The translations under genes were made by a program, and so were the position numbers. A stretch of 14,121 nucleotides of DNA from Panacagrimonas sp. (lineage in GTDB: Bacteria; Pseudomonadota; Gammaproteobacteria; Nevskiales; Nevskiaceae). Of the stretch, positions 1-8,447 are shown piece after piece (the stretch's first letter is position 1; the number at the start of each line of letters is the position of its first letter). The DNA is taken from NCBI GenBank assembly GCA_021773655.1, contig JAJFJX010000165.1:1-14121 (forward strand), given 5' to 3'. The notes beneath the pieces were generated by a model, which was not told the origin of the DNA, ran no database searches, and saw nothing but the letters and a program-made list of their open reading frames with translations.

Positions 1-1
1 C

Positions 2-805
2 CTGGACGTACAGACTGAATGCCATGCCGATCTCGCGCGCCACGCCCGCCGGATCGGCGATGCCGAGCAGTACCGCGCCACGCTGCAGGTCGTCCAATCC
101 AAGGCCGCCGCCGGCGAGCTGAAGGCGGACACGATCGGTCGCGTCGCCCGCGTGGCGGTGGCCGAGGATCTGCCGGGTTCGACCGACCCTTCGGTCGCGT
201 ACGCGCTGTTCGCCCATATCGAGCAGCCTTCGTCGGATACCCAAGTGCGGGTCGCCAAGCTGCTGCTCGACGACCCCGCGCTGGACCCCGACGCCGACCC
301 CGTCGCCGTGCTGGCGCAAGTGATGGAGCAGGGCTCCGACGAGGCCGCGATGGTGCTGGGCCGGCACTACCTGAGCGCGCGCAATCCGCAGGCCGACCCG
401 GCGCGTGCCGAAGCGCTGCTGCGCGAGGCTGCGGCAACGCAGCCGGCGGCGCATTACTACCTGGGCCGGATATTCGAACGCGGCTATCGCGGCCGGGTGC
501 AGCCGGATCTCGCCCTGCGGCATTACCTGGGCGCTGCCCGCGGCGGTTATATCTGGGCGGACATGGCGCTGGCGCGCATGTTCTGGAACAACCGCGGTGT
601 CAGGGTCGATCCCGTCAACGCGTGCACCTTCGCATTGCTGGCTGAAAACAACGGCGTCAGCGAAGCCGCCGAACTACTGCAGACCTTGCGCGGCGAAATG
701 TCGCCAGCGCAGCTTGAGGCCGCCGAAGGTCTCGCCCAGCGCGAGTACCGGGCCCGCCAGGCCGCAGACACCACAACGCAGCTTGCGACCAGGGGGCAGC
801 CATGA
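2..805 (+). CDS. algK: AlgK, alginate export scaffold lipoprotein (5' truncated by window edge)
   Basis: The frame is open from base 2 to a TGA at 803-805, giving 267 residues with no start in the window. The lipobox and N-terminal half lie off the left edge. Full P. aeruginosa AlgK is about 475 residues, so this is roughly the C-terminal 55%. Three helical Sel1/TPR-like repeats are visible at about fragment residues 112-148, 149-184 and 185-220, with the usual spaced A/G/Y pattern such as YYLGRIFERGY, followed by ALRHYLGAARGGY. In the known family AlgK is an outer-membrane lipoprotein that helps place the AlgE porin and bridges to AlgX and the inner-membrane synthase. The TGA overlaps the ATG of algE (ATGA at 802-805), so the two are probably translationally coupled. 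The identification rests on the repeat type and on its place directly before algE; sequence identity in Sel1 repeats alone would be weak. Confidence 0.85.
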   Translation: MDVQTECHADLARHARRIGDAEQYRATLQVVQSKAAAGELKADTIGRVARVAVAEDLPGSTDPSVAYALFAHIEQPSSDTQVRVAKLLLDDPALDPDADPVAVLAQVMEQGSDEAAMVLGRHYLSARNPQADPARAEALLREAAATQPAAHYYLGRIFERGYRGRVQPDLALRHYLGAARGGYIWADMALARMFWNNRGVRVDPVNACTFALLAENNGVSEAAELLQTLRGEMSPAQLEAAEGLAQREYRARQAADTTTQLATRGQP

Positions 806-2214
806 AGCCGCAATATGGCGCCACCCGCATCGTGCTCCTGCTGGCGGCATGGGTGGGCGTGATCGGTCAGGCACTGGCGATCGAACCTCCGGCCGACGGC
901 TTCGAACACGATTTCAAACTGCGCCTGGGTGCTTTCGCCGAAGGCGACCGCGAGTTGGGCGTGGGCGAAGGCGACCCCACCACCGAGGCCTTCCTGGACG
1001 GTCAGGCGGTCGCACATTGGCGCCTCGGCAGGGCGGGCTCGCTGTTCGCGCGGGCACAGTTGTTCGCGCCCACCGGCGAGCTGGTCCTGACCGACGAGGA
1101 CCGCCCGCGGCGCAGCGATACCTACGTCGCACTGCGCGAGTTGTGGGTGGACTACCGCGGCTTTACCTCCTACCCCGGTGAGGTCATCCGGCTGGGCCGG
1201 CAACGGCTGCGCGATCCCGACGGTCAGTGGTTCGACCGCGACATCGAGGCGCTGCGCTGGATCTTCGACACCACGCTGGTGCAGGGCCACCTCGGCGTCG
1301 GCGAAGTCCTGTTCACCGGACGCAGCGACGGCACCGATCCCTCGGCGTCCGAGCGTGATCGCACTTACGTGTTCGGCCAGGCCGGCGGACAGTGGCGTGC
1401 CGGACACTTCCTTGGCATACGCGCGATTCATGCATTCGACCATGCCGACCCGCAGGAGGAACTGCTGTCCGGACGGCGTGATCCCAAGCTCAGCGAGCGC
1501 AACTTCACCTGGCTGGATTTTTATGCGCACAACGGCTTCCATCAGCTGGCGCAGCGTCCGGGCTGGTCGTACTGGGCCGATGCCAGTGTGCTCACCGGAA
1601 CGCGCGAGGACTATCTAGCGGGCGCAGAGGGCGCGGCGGCAACGCGCAGTGACGACTCGGTGCTGGCCTGGTCCACCGATCTGGGGCTGCGCTGGCGGCC
1701 TGCTGCGCTGGCGCTGCCCTGGCAGTTCGGCGTCGCCTATGCGTTCGGCTCCGGCAGCGACACCGGCAACTCCAACCATCGCTACGAACAGACCGGACTG
1801 CACAGCAACCGCTCGCGCTTCACCGGCACGCGCAGCCTGCTTTACCGCTACAACGAAGCCTACAAGGCGGATCTGAGCAATCTGCACGTCGGCTCGGCCT
1901 ATGTGTCGCTGCCGCTCGAGCGCTTCGACGCCAGCCTGGTGGCGCACCGGTTCGCGCGGCACCGTGCCGGCGAAGCAATCATCGCCGACGGCCTGGACCT
2001 CGCGCCCGAGCCGGGGCGGCGCTGGCTGGGCGACGGTCTGGACCTGGTGCTGGCCTGGTACTTCGGTGCCCGCGTGCCCGGCCTGGCGCGCGAAGACGAG
2101 GACCTGCGGTCGAGCCTGAGATTTCGTGCATCCGGGTTCTTCCCCGGCGACGCCTATGCCGATGACGCCGACGATCAGTACGCGGTCAACCTGGAGCTGA
2201 CCCTATGGTACTGA
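802..2214 (+). CDS. algE: AlgE, outer-membrane alginate export porin
   Basis: The product is 470 residues (Pseudomonas AlgE is about 490). A signal peptide covers residues 1-26, with cleavage expected after ALA and a mature start at IEPP. The mature part alternates polar and aromatic/aliphatic residues as in a beta-barrel and ends with an aromatic residue (LTLWY), the usual outer-membrane assembly signal. The stretch RELWVDYRG (112-120) and LGRQRLRD (131-138), followed by QWFDRDIEALRW, closely resembles P. aeruginosa AlgE. In that family an 18-strand barrel with an arginine-rich constriction passes polyanionic alginate to the outside. A G-rich Shine-Dalgarno (GGGGG, 792-796) sits 5 nt before the ATG, inside the end of algK. 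The 3' end overlaps algG by 10 bp. I see no frameshift or missing segment. Confidence 0.95.
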   Translation: MKPQYGATRIVLLLAAWVGVIGQALAIEPPADGFEHDFKLRLGAFAEGDRELGVGEGDPTTEAFLDGQAVAHWRLGRAGSLFARAQLFAPTGELVLTDEDRPRRSDTYVALRELWVDYRGFTSYPGEVIRLGRQRLRDPDGQWFDRDIEALRWIFDTTLVQGHLGVGEVLFTGRSDGTDPSASERDRTYVFGQAGGQWRAGHFLGIRAIHAFDHADPQEELLSGRRDPKLSERNFTWLDFYAHNGFHQLAQRPGWSYWADASVLTGTREDYLAGAEGAAATRSDDSVLAWSTDLGLRWRPAALALPWQFGVAYAFGSGSDTGNSNHRYEQTGLHSNRSRFTGTRSLLYRYNEAYKADLSNLHVGSAYVSLPLERFDASLVAHRFARHRAGEAIIADGLDLAPEPGRRWLGDGLDLVLAWYFGARVPGLAREDEDLRSSLRFRASGFFPGDAYADDADDQYAVNLELTLWY

Positions 2215-3752
2215 GTGCGCGCATTCTTGCGGTGCTGATCTCGGTGCTGATGGGTATCGGCATCCTGGTGCCGGATGCCGCTGCCACGACGGTGGCCGAG
2301 ACTGGATCCGGCAAGTACGTCGTGCGTGCAGCGCCGGCCGGCGAACTGGCCCGTGCGGCGCCGGAGCTGCCCGACCTGTCGCCGTTCAATGGCGAAGCGG
2401 TGCAGGCCAAGCTCAAACGCACGCCCAAGGGCCGTGCGGTCTACCGACGCATGGTCGAAGTGGTGGAGCTGGGCGAGTTCACCGGCAGCGACGGCCGCCT
2501 TGCGATATGGGCACAACGGCAGACGCGCAATCCCATGGTGATCTGCATCGAGGACGGCTACGTGACGCCGGACGATCTGGCACGTCAGTTGTCGGCCGAG
2601 CATTTCGAACAGACCAGCGAGGGCGTGTTCCTGCTGCGTCTGCCGATGGTGGTGCGCCAGGGCGCCACTTTGCATATCGATGGCAAGGCGCGCGACTTCC
2701 GCATGTCAGAGGAGCGTGGCGCCTTCCTGGTCAACGATGGCGCGCTGTACATCACCGACAGTGCGCTCACCGGCTGGCGCGAGGCCGAAAACGGCCCCGC
2801 TGAGTTTCGCGACGGCAAGCGCTTCCGGCCGTTCCTGCTGAGCTGGGGCGGTACCGAGACCTACATCGTCAACAGCAGGGTCGCCAACCTGGGTTACGCG
2901 GCGAGCAAGTCCTACGGCGTGTCGTTCTCGCAGTACACGCCGGGCATGGTCAAACGGATGAACCGCACGCATCCGACCGGTTGGCTGCTGGACTCGGAAT
3001 TCGTCGATCTCTGGTACGGGTTCTACTGCTACGAGGCGGACGATGTGGTCATCGCCCGCAATGTCTATCGCGACAACATCGTCTACGGGATCGATCCGCA
3101 CGACCGTTCCAACCGCCTGATCATCGCCGAGAACGAGGTCCACGGCACCCGCCAGAAGCACGGCATCATCGTGTCGCGCGAGGTCAACGACAGCTGGATC
3201 TTCCGCAATCGCACCTATGACAACGCCCTGTCGGGCATCGTGCTCGACCGCTCCAGCGTCAACAACGTGGTGGCGGACAACACGATCTTCGACAACGGCT
3301 CGGATGGCATCACCATCTACGAGAGCCCGGACAACCTGCTCTGGGGCAATCATTCGATCGGCAACCAGCGGCACGGCATCCGCGTACGCAACAGCGTGCG
3401 GGTCAAGCTCTATCACAACCGGGTCATCGCCAATGGTGCGTCCGGAGTGTTCGGACACATCAAGGACCTGGAGGGAACCGATCGCGATCTGCGTCTGGAC
3501 CCCTTCAAGCCTACGGTTTCGCTGGTGATCGTGGGCGGGCAGCTGATCCACAACCGCAGCGGTCCGGTGGCCATCGACAGTCCGTTGAGCCTGGAGCTGT
3601 ACGACGTCGACCTGCTGGCGCCGACCAAGTCCACCGGGCTTCGGGTCCCGGGGATACTTGGGAAGTTCCATCATGAGCTGCTGGATCTGCTGGTGCGTCA
3701 GCGAGTCCCGGTGGTGATCGAGCCGGCGGGCGCCACCCGCCTGGGCAGCTGA
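2205..3752 (+). CDS. algG: AlgG, periplasmic poly(beta-D-mannuronate) C5-epimerase
   Basis: The product is 515 residues (Pseudomonas about 540). It converts D-mannuronate to L-guluronate within the polymer in the periplasm and belongs to the export complex. The signal peptide is residues 1-27 (ending DAAA). From about residue 215 to 410 there are right-handed beta-helix (CASH/parallel beta-helix) repeats with recurring NNVVADNTIFDN-like turns. The catalytic motif DPHDRS is at 297-302. H299 matches the family's catalytic base H319 in P. aeruginosa, and R325 falls where R345 is expected (same offset of 20), so the enzyme looks active. The start at 2205 is supported by the signal peptide and by GGAG at 2193-2196, 8 nt upstream. 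It overlaps the algE stop by 10 bp, which suggests coupled translation. Unlike in Pseudomonas, the next gene is algI, not algX. Confidence 0.96.
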   Translation: MVLSARILAVLISVLMGIGILVPDAAATTVAETGSGKYVVRAAPAGELARAAPELPDLSPFNGEAVQAKLKRTPKGRAVYRRMVEVVELGEFTGSDGRLAIWAQRQTRNPMVICIEDGYVTPDDLARQLSAEHFEQTSEGVFLLRLPMVVRQGATLHIDGKARDFRMSEERGAFLVNDGALYITDSALTGWREAENGPAEFRDGKRFRPFLLSWGGTETYIVNSRVANLGYAASKSYGVSFSQYTPGMVKRMNRTHPTGWLLDSEFVDLWYGFYCYEADDVVIARNVYRDNIVYGIDPHDRSNRLIIAENEVHGTRQKHGIIVSREVNDSWIFRNRTYDNALSGIVLDRSSVNNVVADNTIFDNGSDGITIYESPDNLLWGNHSIGNQRHGIRVRNSVRVKLYHNRVIANGASGVFGHIKDLEGTDRDLRLDPFKPTVSLVIVGGQLIHNRSGPVAIDSPLSLELYDVDLLAPTKSTGLRVPGILGKFHHELLDLLVRQRVPVVIEPAGATRLGS

Positions 3753-3764
3753 GGCGATCAGGCG

Positions 3765-5198
3765 ATGGTGTTCTCGTCCAACGTCTTTCTGTTTCTGTTT
3801 CTGCCGGTGTTCCTGTCGGTGTACTACGCCAGCCCGTATCGCTGGCGCAACCTGGTGATCCTGGTTGGCAGTTACCTGTTCTACGCCTGGTGGCGGGTGG
3901 ATTTCCTGCTGCTGTTCGCCGGGGTGACGCTATGGAACTACGCCATCGGCCGGCGCATCGCCCATCACGGTGCCGGCAGCATTGCGGCGCGTCGCTGGAT
4001 GCTGCTGGGCGTCGGTGGCGACCTGGCCGTGCTGGGCTATTTCAAGTACGCCAACTTCGGCGTCGAGAGCCTCAACACGCTGATGTCGTCCGTGGGCCTG
4101 CAGCCCTTTTCGTGGACGGCGATCCTGTTGCCGATCGGCATCTCGTTCTATGTCTTCCAGGCAATCAGCTACGTCGTGGACGTCTATCGCGGCGACACCG
4201 CGGCCACTCGCGACCCGGTGGCGTTTGCCGCCTTCATCGCCCTGTTCCCGCAATTGATCGCAGGTCCGGTTCTGCGCTATCGCGATCTGGCCCACCAGTT
4301 CGAGTCGCGCCGGCATGGCGTCGACCTGTTCGCTGAAGGTGCCTTGCGCTTCATGCAGGGGTTCATCAAGAAAGTGTTCATCGCCGATTCGGTGGCGCCG
4401 CTGGTGGACCAGGGTTTTGCGCTGGAAAGTCCGAGCACTGCCGATGCCTGGCTGACCGCGCTGGCCTACACGGTGCAGCTCTATTTCGACTTTTCCGGCT
4501 ACAGCGACATGGCGATCGGGCTGGGGTTGATGATGGGTTTCCGCTTCATCGAGAACTTCAACCAGCCCTACGTCAGCCAGAGCATCACCGAGTTCTGGCG
4601 GCGCTGGCACATCAGCCTGTCCGGATGGTTGCGCGATTACCTGTACGTGCCGCTGGGCGGCAATCGCGGTGGCACTTTCAGGACCTACCGCAACCTGCTG
4701 TTGACGATGCTGCTGGGCGGCTTGTGGCACGGCGCCAACTGGACCTTCCTGGTCTGGGGCGCATGGCACGGCGCGCTGCTTGCGATCGAGCGCGCGCTGG
4801 GCGTGGGCACCGGGCTGCATGGGCCATGGCGGACGTTGCGCTGGGCGTTGACCCTGCTGCTGGTGGTGCTGGGCTGGGTCATGTTCCGGGCCCAGAACCT
4901 GACCGAGGCCGGCCGCCTGTATGCCGCCATGTTTGCGTTTGACGGACGCGGCCTGAGCGAGGTCTACGCCGGCGGTATCGATTCGCTCCAGACGTACACC
5001 CTACTGCTGGCCGTCGTGGTACTCGCGGTGGGCGGATGGCGCAGCCGTCAGGCAGCGACGCTGCCGGCGCCGGTGGCACCGGGTGTCGGCGCCATGCGTG
5101 TGCCGTTGGTCGCGGCACTGTTGCTGCCGGTGTTTGCGATGGCGGTGCTGAAGCTCTCGGCGCAGAGCTATTCGCCCTTTCTCTATTTCCAGTTCTGA
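3765..5198 (+). CDS. algI: AlgI, MBOAT-family alginate O-acetylation protein
   Basis: A polytopic inner-membrane protein of 477 residues (Pseudomonas about 520). It is thought to carry acetyl groups across the membrane for AlgJ and AlgX. The MBOAT core is clear: DFSGYSDMAIG at 242-252, WRRWHISLSGWLRDYLYVP at 278-296, and WHGANWTFLVWGAWHG at 321-336. H322 in WHG aligns with the histidine shown to be essential in P. aeruginosa AlgI, at the same residue number, and a second histidine lies at H335. Many hydrophobic segments run along the chain, with the first near residues 5-22 and the last near 446-464. A GAGG at 3751-3754 lies 10 nt before the ATG and overlaps the algG stop, with a gap of 12 bp. 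The C-terminal region from about 400 on is the least conserved part. Confidence 0.96.
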   Translation: MVFSSNVFLFLFLPVFLSVYYASPYRWRNLVILVGSYLFYAWWRVDFLLLFAGVTLWNYAIGRRIAHHGAGSIAARRWMLLGVGGDLAVLGYFKYANFGVESLNTLMSSVGLQPFSWTAILLPIGISFYVFQAISYVVDVYRGDTAATRDPVAFAAFIALFPQLIAGPVLRYRDLAHQFESRRHGVDLFAEGALRFMQGFIKKVFIADSVAPLVDQGFALESPSTADAWLTALAYTVQLYFDFSGYSDMAIGLGLMMGFRFIENFNQPYVSQSITEFWRRWHISLSGWLRDYLYVPLGGNRGGTFRTYRNLLLTMLLGGLWHGANWTFLVWGAWHGALLAIERALGVGTGLHGPWRTLRWALTLLLVVLGWVMFRAQNLTEAGRLYAAMFAFDGRGLSEVYAGGIDSLQTYTLLLAVVVLAVGGWRSRQAATLPAPVAPGVGAMRVPLVAALLLPVFAMAVLKLSAQSYSPFLYFQF

Positions 5199-5199
5199 C

Positions 5200-6282
5200 A
5201 TGCAGATCCCCTCTCGATGGCTGGTTGCCCTGTTCTGCACTGCGGTGCTGGGTCTTGCCGCGGCGGCTGCCGCACGTGCGCTGCCCTACCACGGCGCGCA
5301 AGACCGCGACGTGCTCAGCGGCGAGATCACCAGGCAGTTCGAATCCCACTACGACCGCGTGTTTCCGGTTCGCACGCTGGGGACCAATGTGTGGGCCGCG
5401 CTGCAATTCGGCCTGTTCGGCGAGGGACGGCCCGGGGTGGTGGTGGGCGACAGCGGCTGGCTCTACACCGAGGAAGAGTTCGTCACCGAGGTCGGCGCCG
5501 CGGCGGCACTGGATCGGCACCTGGCGTCGATCCGGCAGGTGCGGCAGCAGTTGGCCGCGGCCGGCACCGAACTGCTGGTGGTCTTAATCCCCGCCAAGGC
5601 GCGCCTGTACCCGGAGTACCGCGGTGAGCACCAGCCATCCAGCATTCATCGCGACCTCTACGTCGATGCACGTCAGGCCCTGCTCGATCAGCAGGTGCAG
5701 GTGCCGGATCTGCTGCAGGCGCTGCGGCGATGCAAGCAGCAGGCCCCCGTGTTCCTGCGCACGGACACCCACTGGACTCCGGCCGGCGCGCGATGCGCCG
5801 CCGAGGCGGTGGCGACGGCCGAGCCCTATCCGCGTGGCGTGCGCCAGTACCGCACCGCGCTCACCGGAAGCGTCGACCACCCTGGTGACCTGCTGCAGTT
5901 CCTGCCGCTTTCACCCTATTTCGATCACCTGCTGCCGCCGGTGGACCGGCTGGCGCGGGCCAGCACGGTCGAAGCGCAGGCCGAGGCCGAAGCCGATCTG
6001 TTCAGCGAGGCATCGGCGCCGCCACTGACCCTGATCGGCACCAGCTACAGCGCAGATGAGCGCTGGAACTTTGCAGGTGCTCTGCGTCAGGCCGGGCAGG
6101 AAGACGTTCTGAATCTCGCGGCATCGGGCCAGGGCCCGTTTGCACCCATGCGGGACTACCTGAGGACATTGCCTGCCACGCCCCCACGCCTTGTGGTGTG
6201 GGAGATCCCCGAGCGCTATCTGCCGATGCGTGTCCGGGCCGGCGGCACCACCGAACTGGCAGGGCTGTCACCCAAGCCGTGA
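5200..6282 (+). CDS. algJ: AlgJ, SGNH-like alginate O-acetyltransferase
   Basis: The product is 360 residues (Pseudomonas about 390). One N-terminal hydrophobic segment (about residues 7-26) directs the rest to the periplasm, as a signal peptide or anchor. The AlgJ/AlgX-type SGNH fold is shown by RTDTHWTP, giving the catalytic Asp-His pair D189/H191, and by GTSYS at 280-284, giving nucleophile S282. These lie close to the P. aeruginosa AlgJ triad (D190, H192, S288). It has no C-terminal carbohydrate-binding module, which separates it from the AlgX encoded at 7005. The ATG begins one base after the algI stop, with no Shine-Dalgarno that I can see in CTATTTCCAGTTCTGAC, so translation probably depends on reinitiation after algI. 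In the family it takes acetyl from AlgI and passes it on in the acetylation relay. Confidence 0.93.
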   Translation: MQIPSRWLVALFCTAVLGLAAAAAARALPYHGAQDRDVLSGEITRQFESHYDRVFPVRTLGTNVWAALQFGLFGEGRPGVVVGDSGWLYTEEEFVTEVGAAAALDRHLASIRQVRQQLAAAGTELLVVLIPAKARLYPEYRGEHQPSSIHRDLYVDARQALLDQQVQVPDLLQALRRCKQQAPVFLRTDTHWTPAGARCAAEAVATAEPYPRGVRQYRTALTGSVDHPGDLLQFLPLSPYFDHLLPPVDRLARASTVEAQAEAEADLFSEASAPPLTLIGTSYSADERWNFAGALRQAGQEDVLNLAASGQGPFAPMRDYLRTLPATPPRLVVWEIPERYLPMRVRAGGTTELAGLSPKP

Positions 6283-6300
6283 ATCACCACCCATCCAACC

Positions 6301-6304
6301 GGAG
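6301..6304 (+). promoter_or_regulatory. Ribosome binding site that decides the algF start
   Basis: GGAG lies 7 nt before the ATG at 6312, in the only real gap (29 bp) between algJ and algF. It favours the 6312 start over an in-frame ATG at 6198, which would overlap algJ by 85 bp and place 38 extra polar residues in front of the signal peptide. Confidence 0.65.
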
Positions 6305-6311
6305 TTTCCCC

Positions 6312-6989
6312 ATGACTGATGCCGCAAAAGATTCCACATTGGCGCAACACGGATTGGCGCAACACGCGTCGGTGCTGCTGCCCGCATTGGCGCTCTTGTT
6401 CGTCGCGCTGGCGGTCAGTGGTCGGGCCAGCGCCAATGACGCGGCGCTGTACGGGCCGGCGGCGCCGGCCGGATCGGCTTTCGTGCGCGTCTTCAATGCC
6501 AGCGACAACCCCGAACTGGAAGTCCGGGTGGGCGACGAAGTGTTGACCGATATTCCGCCCTGGAACGTCAGCGACTTCGTATTCCTGCCGGCCGGAGATC
6601 ATGCCGTGGTGGCGGGCGACCAGCGCCATTCGTCTACGCTGGCTGCCGGCCGCTATTACACCGCGGTGGCGGGACCGGACGGGCTGCAGTTGCTGGAAAA
6701 CGCCTACCCGGAAAACCGTCTCAAGGCCGTGGTGATCCTCTACAACCTCACCGATGCGCCGTCGCTGAGTCTGCACACGCAGGACGGCGGCACCGAAGTG
6801 ATCGGCGAGGTTGCCGCTGCCGAGCAAGGCCAGCGCGAGGTCAACCCGGCACCGGTGCAGTTTGCAGTTCATGACCAGGACGGGCCCGTGGCCGACGCAC
6901 CGTCCGTACGCCTGGCGCGCGGCCGCGTCTTCAGTCTGTTCGCACTGGGCGACACCGAGCGGCCGCGCCTGGTGTGGGCGGTCAACTGA
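6312..6989 (+). CDS. algF: AlgF, periplasmic alginate O-acetylation factor
   Basis: With the start at 6312 the product is 225 residues (Pseudomonas 216). AlgF is a periplasmic protein needed for alginate O-acetylation, without a known catalytic motif. It is thought to link AlgJ and AlgX. The signal peptide has an unusually long N-region (about 19 residues), a hydrophobic core at about 21-36 and a likely cleavage near ASA/ND. The mature N-terminus DAALYGPAAPAGSAFVRVFN matches the P. aeruginosa pattern DAQLYGP...GSAFVRVYN. Later family landmarks are SDFVFLPAGDH, GRYYTAVAGPDG, REVNPAPVQF and LARGRVFSLFALG. The N-region contains an in-frame 15-bp tandem duplication (LAQHG LAQHA). The gene sits right after algJ as in Pseudomonas, but is followed by algX, whereas in Pseudomonas it is followed by algA. 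Confidence 0.93.
   Translation: MTDAAKDSTLAQHGLAQHASVLLPALALLFVALAVSGRASANDAALYGPAAPAGSAFVRVFNASDNPELEVRVGDEVLTDIPPWNVSDFVFLPAGDHAVVAGDQRHSSTLAAGRYYTAVAGPDGLQLLENAYPENRLKAVVILYNLTDAPSLSLHTQDGGTEVIGEVAAAEQGQREVNPAPVQFAVHDQDGPVADAPSVRLARGRVFSLFALGDTERPRLVWAVN
6339..6368 (+). repeat. 15-bp in-frame tandem duplication in the algF signal region
   Basis: ATTGGCGCAACACG occurs at 6338-6351 and again at 6353-6366 with a period of 15 bp. In frame this encodes LAQHG then LAQHA. The two copies are identical over 14 bases, which suggests a recent slippage or duplication in the N-region before the hydrophobic core of the signal peptide. Confidence 0.85.
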
Positions 6990-7004
6990 TCTGCAGGTCA
7001 AGCG

Positions 7005-8447
7005 ATGAGTCGCACGAAACCGATGCTGCACGTAATCGCGCTTTTGCTGGGGTGGGGCTTTCACGCAACGCCGGCGCCCGCCGCGGAGGGGTTCCCGCGT
7101 TTCAGCGCCGAACCCTGCTGCGATCTGTGTGTGCAGGCCCGTGAGCCGGCGCACTACGAAAGCGGGTATCTGAGCAGCTTCAAGATGCTGGTGCCGGGGC
7201 GCGACGGATGGCTGTTTCGCAGTGAAGACGATCTGCGCATGCGCTTCGGCCCCGCACCGCAAGACGTGTGGATACTGCGCCGGTTCCGCGAGGCTTTGGC
7301 ACGCCGTGGCGTTGAGCTGGTGGTGGTGGTGCAACCGCCGCGCGGGCTGATGCATGCGGACAAGCTGCGCCCGGACGTGGGCCCCGCCTACAACGTCACC
7401 GTGGCGCAAACGCAGTACACCAGCGCGCTGAACCGGATGCGGGCACAGGGCATCGCGGTGCCACCGCTTGAACAGCTTTTTGCGAGCCGCGACGCAAGCG
7501 ACTATTTCTTCCGCGCCGACCACCACTGGACGCCTGAAGGCGCGCGACGGACCGCGCAGGTGGTGGCCGAACACATCCGTGGGTTGCCGGCGTACCAGAG
7601 TCTGCCTCGGACCCGTTTCGTCACCACGCGTGACGGCCTGCTGGCCAAGCGCGGCACCCTGCACAAGGCAGCGCGCATGCTGTGCGGTCACGGCGCGGCC
7701 GATCAGTACGTGAGGCGCTACGTGACCAGCGCCGCCGATACGGCCAATGCAGAAGACCTGTTCGGAGACACCGCCACGCCGCAGGTGGTGCTGATCGGCA
7801 CCAGCAACAGCGACCCCGCGTACAACTTCGGCGGATTCCTTTCCGAGTACCTGCAGACGGAGGTGCTCAACGTGGCCACGGCGGGTGGCGGCATGGACGG
7901 CGCCATGCTCGCGTACCTGCCCAGTCCCGAGTTCCAGAACAGCCCGCCGCGCGTGCTGGTGTGGGAGGTGCAGACCTACCACAACCTGGCCGATGCACGT
8001 TTCCATCGTCAGGCCCTGCCGCTGCTCGACAACGGTTGCGAAGGCCGCGCAGCGGCGCTGGAAAGCAGACAGCAACTGCATGTCGGCCGTAACGAGGTGC
8101 TGTTCAACGGCGGCGGCCGCGTGCGCGATCTGAAAAGCGAGGATCACTTCATCGATCTGAAATTCAGCGACACGTCGATCCGGAAACTGGACGCAGTGGT
8201 CTGGTTTACCAACGGCCGCAAGGAGCACGTGCGCCTGACTCGCGAGGAGGTGCTGACGCCCAACGGTCGCTTCGTGTTCGGCCTGCGCACCGACGCGGAG
8301 TGGGGCGAGCAGGTGTTCATGTCGATGGATGTCGTGATTCCGCCTGAAGTGGAAAGCCGACCGAGCCTGCGGACGCGCCTGTGTGCCTATGAAGCCGAGC
8401 CCGCTACGGCGAATCGCACCGCGAAACTTGAAGGAACCCACAGATGA
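7005..8447 (+). CDS. algX: AlgX, terminal alginate O-acetyltransferase
   Basis: The product is 480 residues (Pseudomonas 474) with a signal peptide ending near residue 27 (APAA). An N-terminal SGNH-like domain carries D172 and H174 in RADHHWTPEGARR and S267 in LIGTSNS. These match P. aeruginosa AlgX D174/H176/S269 with a constant offset of two. The C-terminal part from about 345 is the carbohydrate-binding domain that holds alginate, with GRNEVLFN and the WFTNGRKE segment. Cysteines C42, C227, C345 and C460 lie where the two family disulfides are expected; extra cysteines C38 and C39 are unusual. In the family AlgX acetylates mannuronate and is part of the export complex with AlgK. A weak GCAGG at about 6993 precedes the start. 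The stop overlaps the algL start (ATGA, 8444-8447). It is placed after algF, not after algG as in Pseudomonas. Confidence 0.96.
   Translation: MSRTKPMLHVIALLLGWGFHATPAPAAEGFPRFSAEPCCDLCVQAREPAHYESGYLSSFKMLVPGRDGWLFRSEDDLRMRFGPAPQDVWILRRFREALARRGVELVVVVQPPRGLMHADKLRPDVGPAYNVTVAQTQYTSALNRMRAQGIAVPPLEQLFASRDASDYFFRADHHWTPEGARRTAQVVAEHIRGLPAYQSLPRTRFVTTRDGLLAKRGTLHKAARMLCGHGAADQYVRRYVTSAADTANAEDLFGDTATPQVVLIGTSNSDPAYNFGGFLSEYLQTEVLNVATAGGGMDGAMLAYLPSPEFQNSPPRVLVWEVQTYHNLADARFHRQALPLLDNGCEGRAAALESRQQLHVGRNEVLFNGGGRVRDLKSEDHFIDLKFSDTSIRKLDAVVWFTNGRKEHVRLTREEVLTPNGRFVFGLRTDAEWGEQVFMSMDVVIPPEVESRPSLRTRLCAYEAEPATANRTAKLEGTHR

Noticed and set aside
5200..6282. Reading this gene as a second algX
   Set aside because: It lacks the C-terminal alginate-binding domain, has the length of AlgJ and follows algI; the true AlgX is at 7005.
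6198..6311. Earlier in-frame ATG for AlgF
   Set aside because: It would overlap algJ by 85 bp and put polar residues before the signal peptide; the GGAG at 6301 favours 6312.
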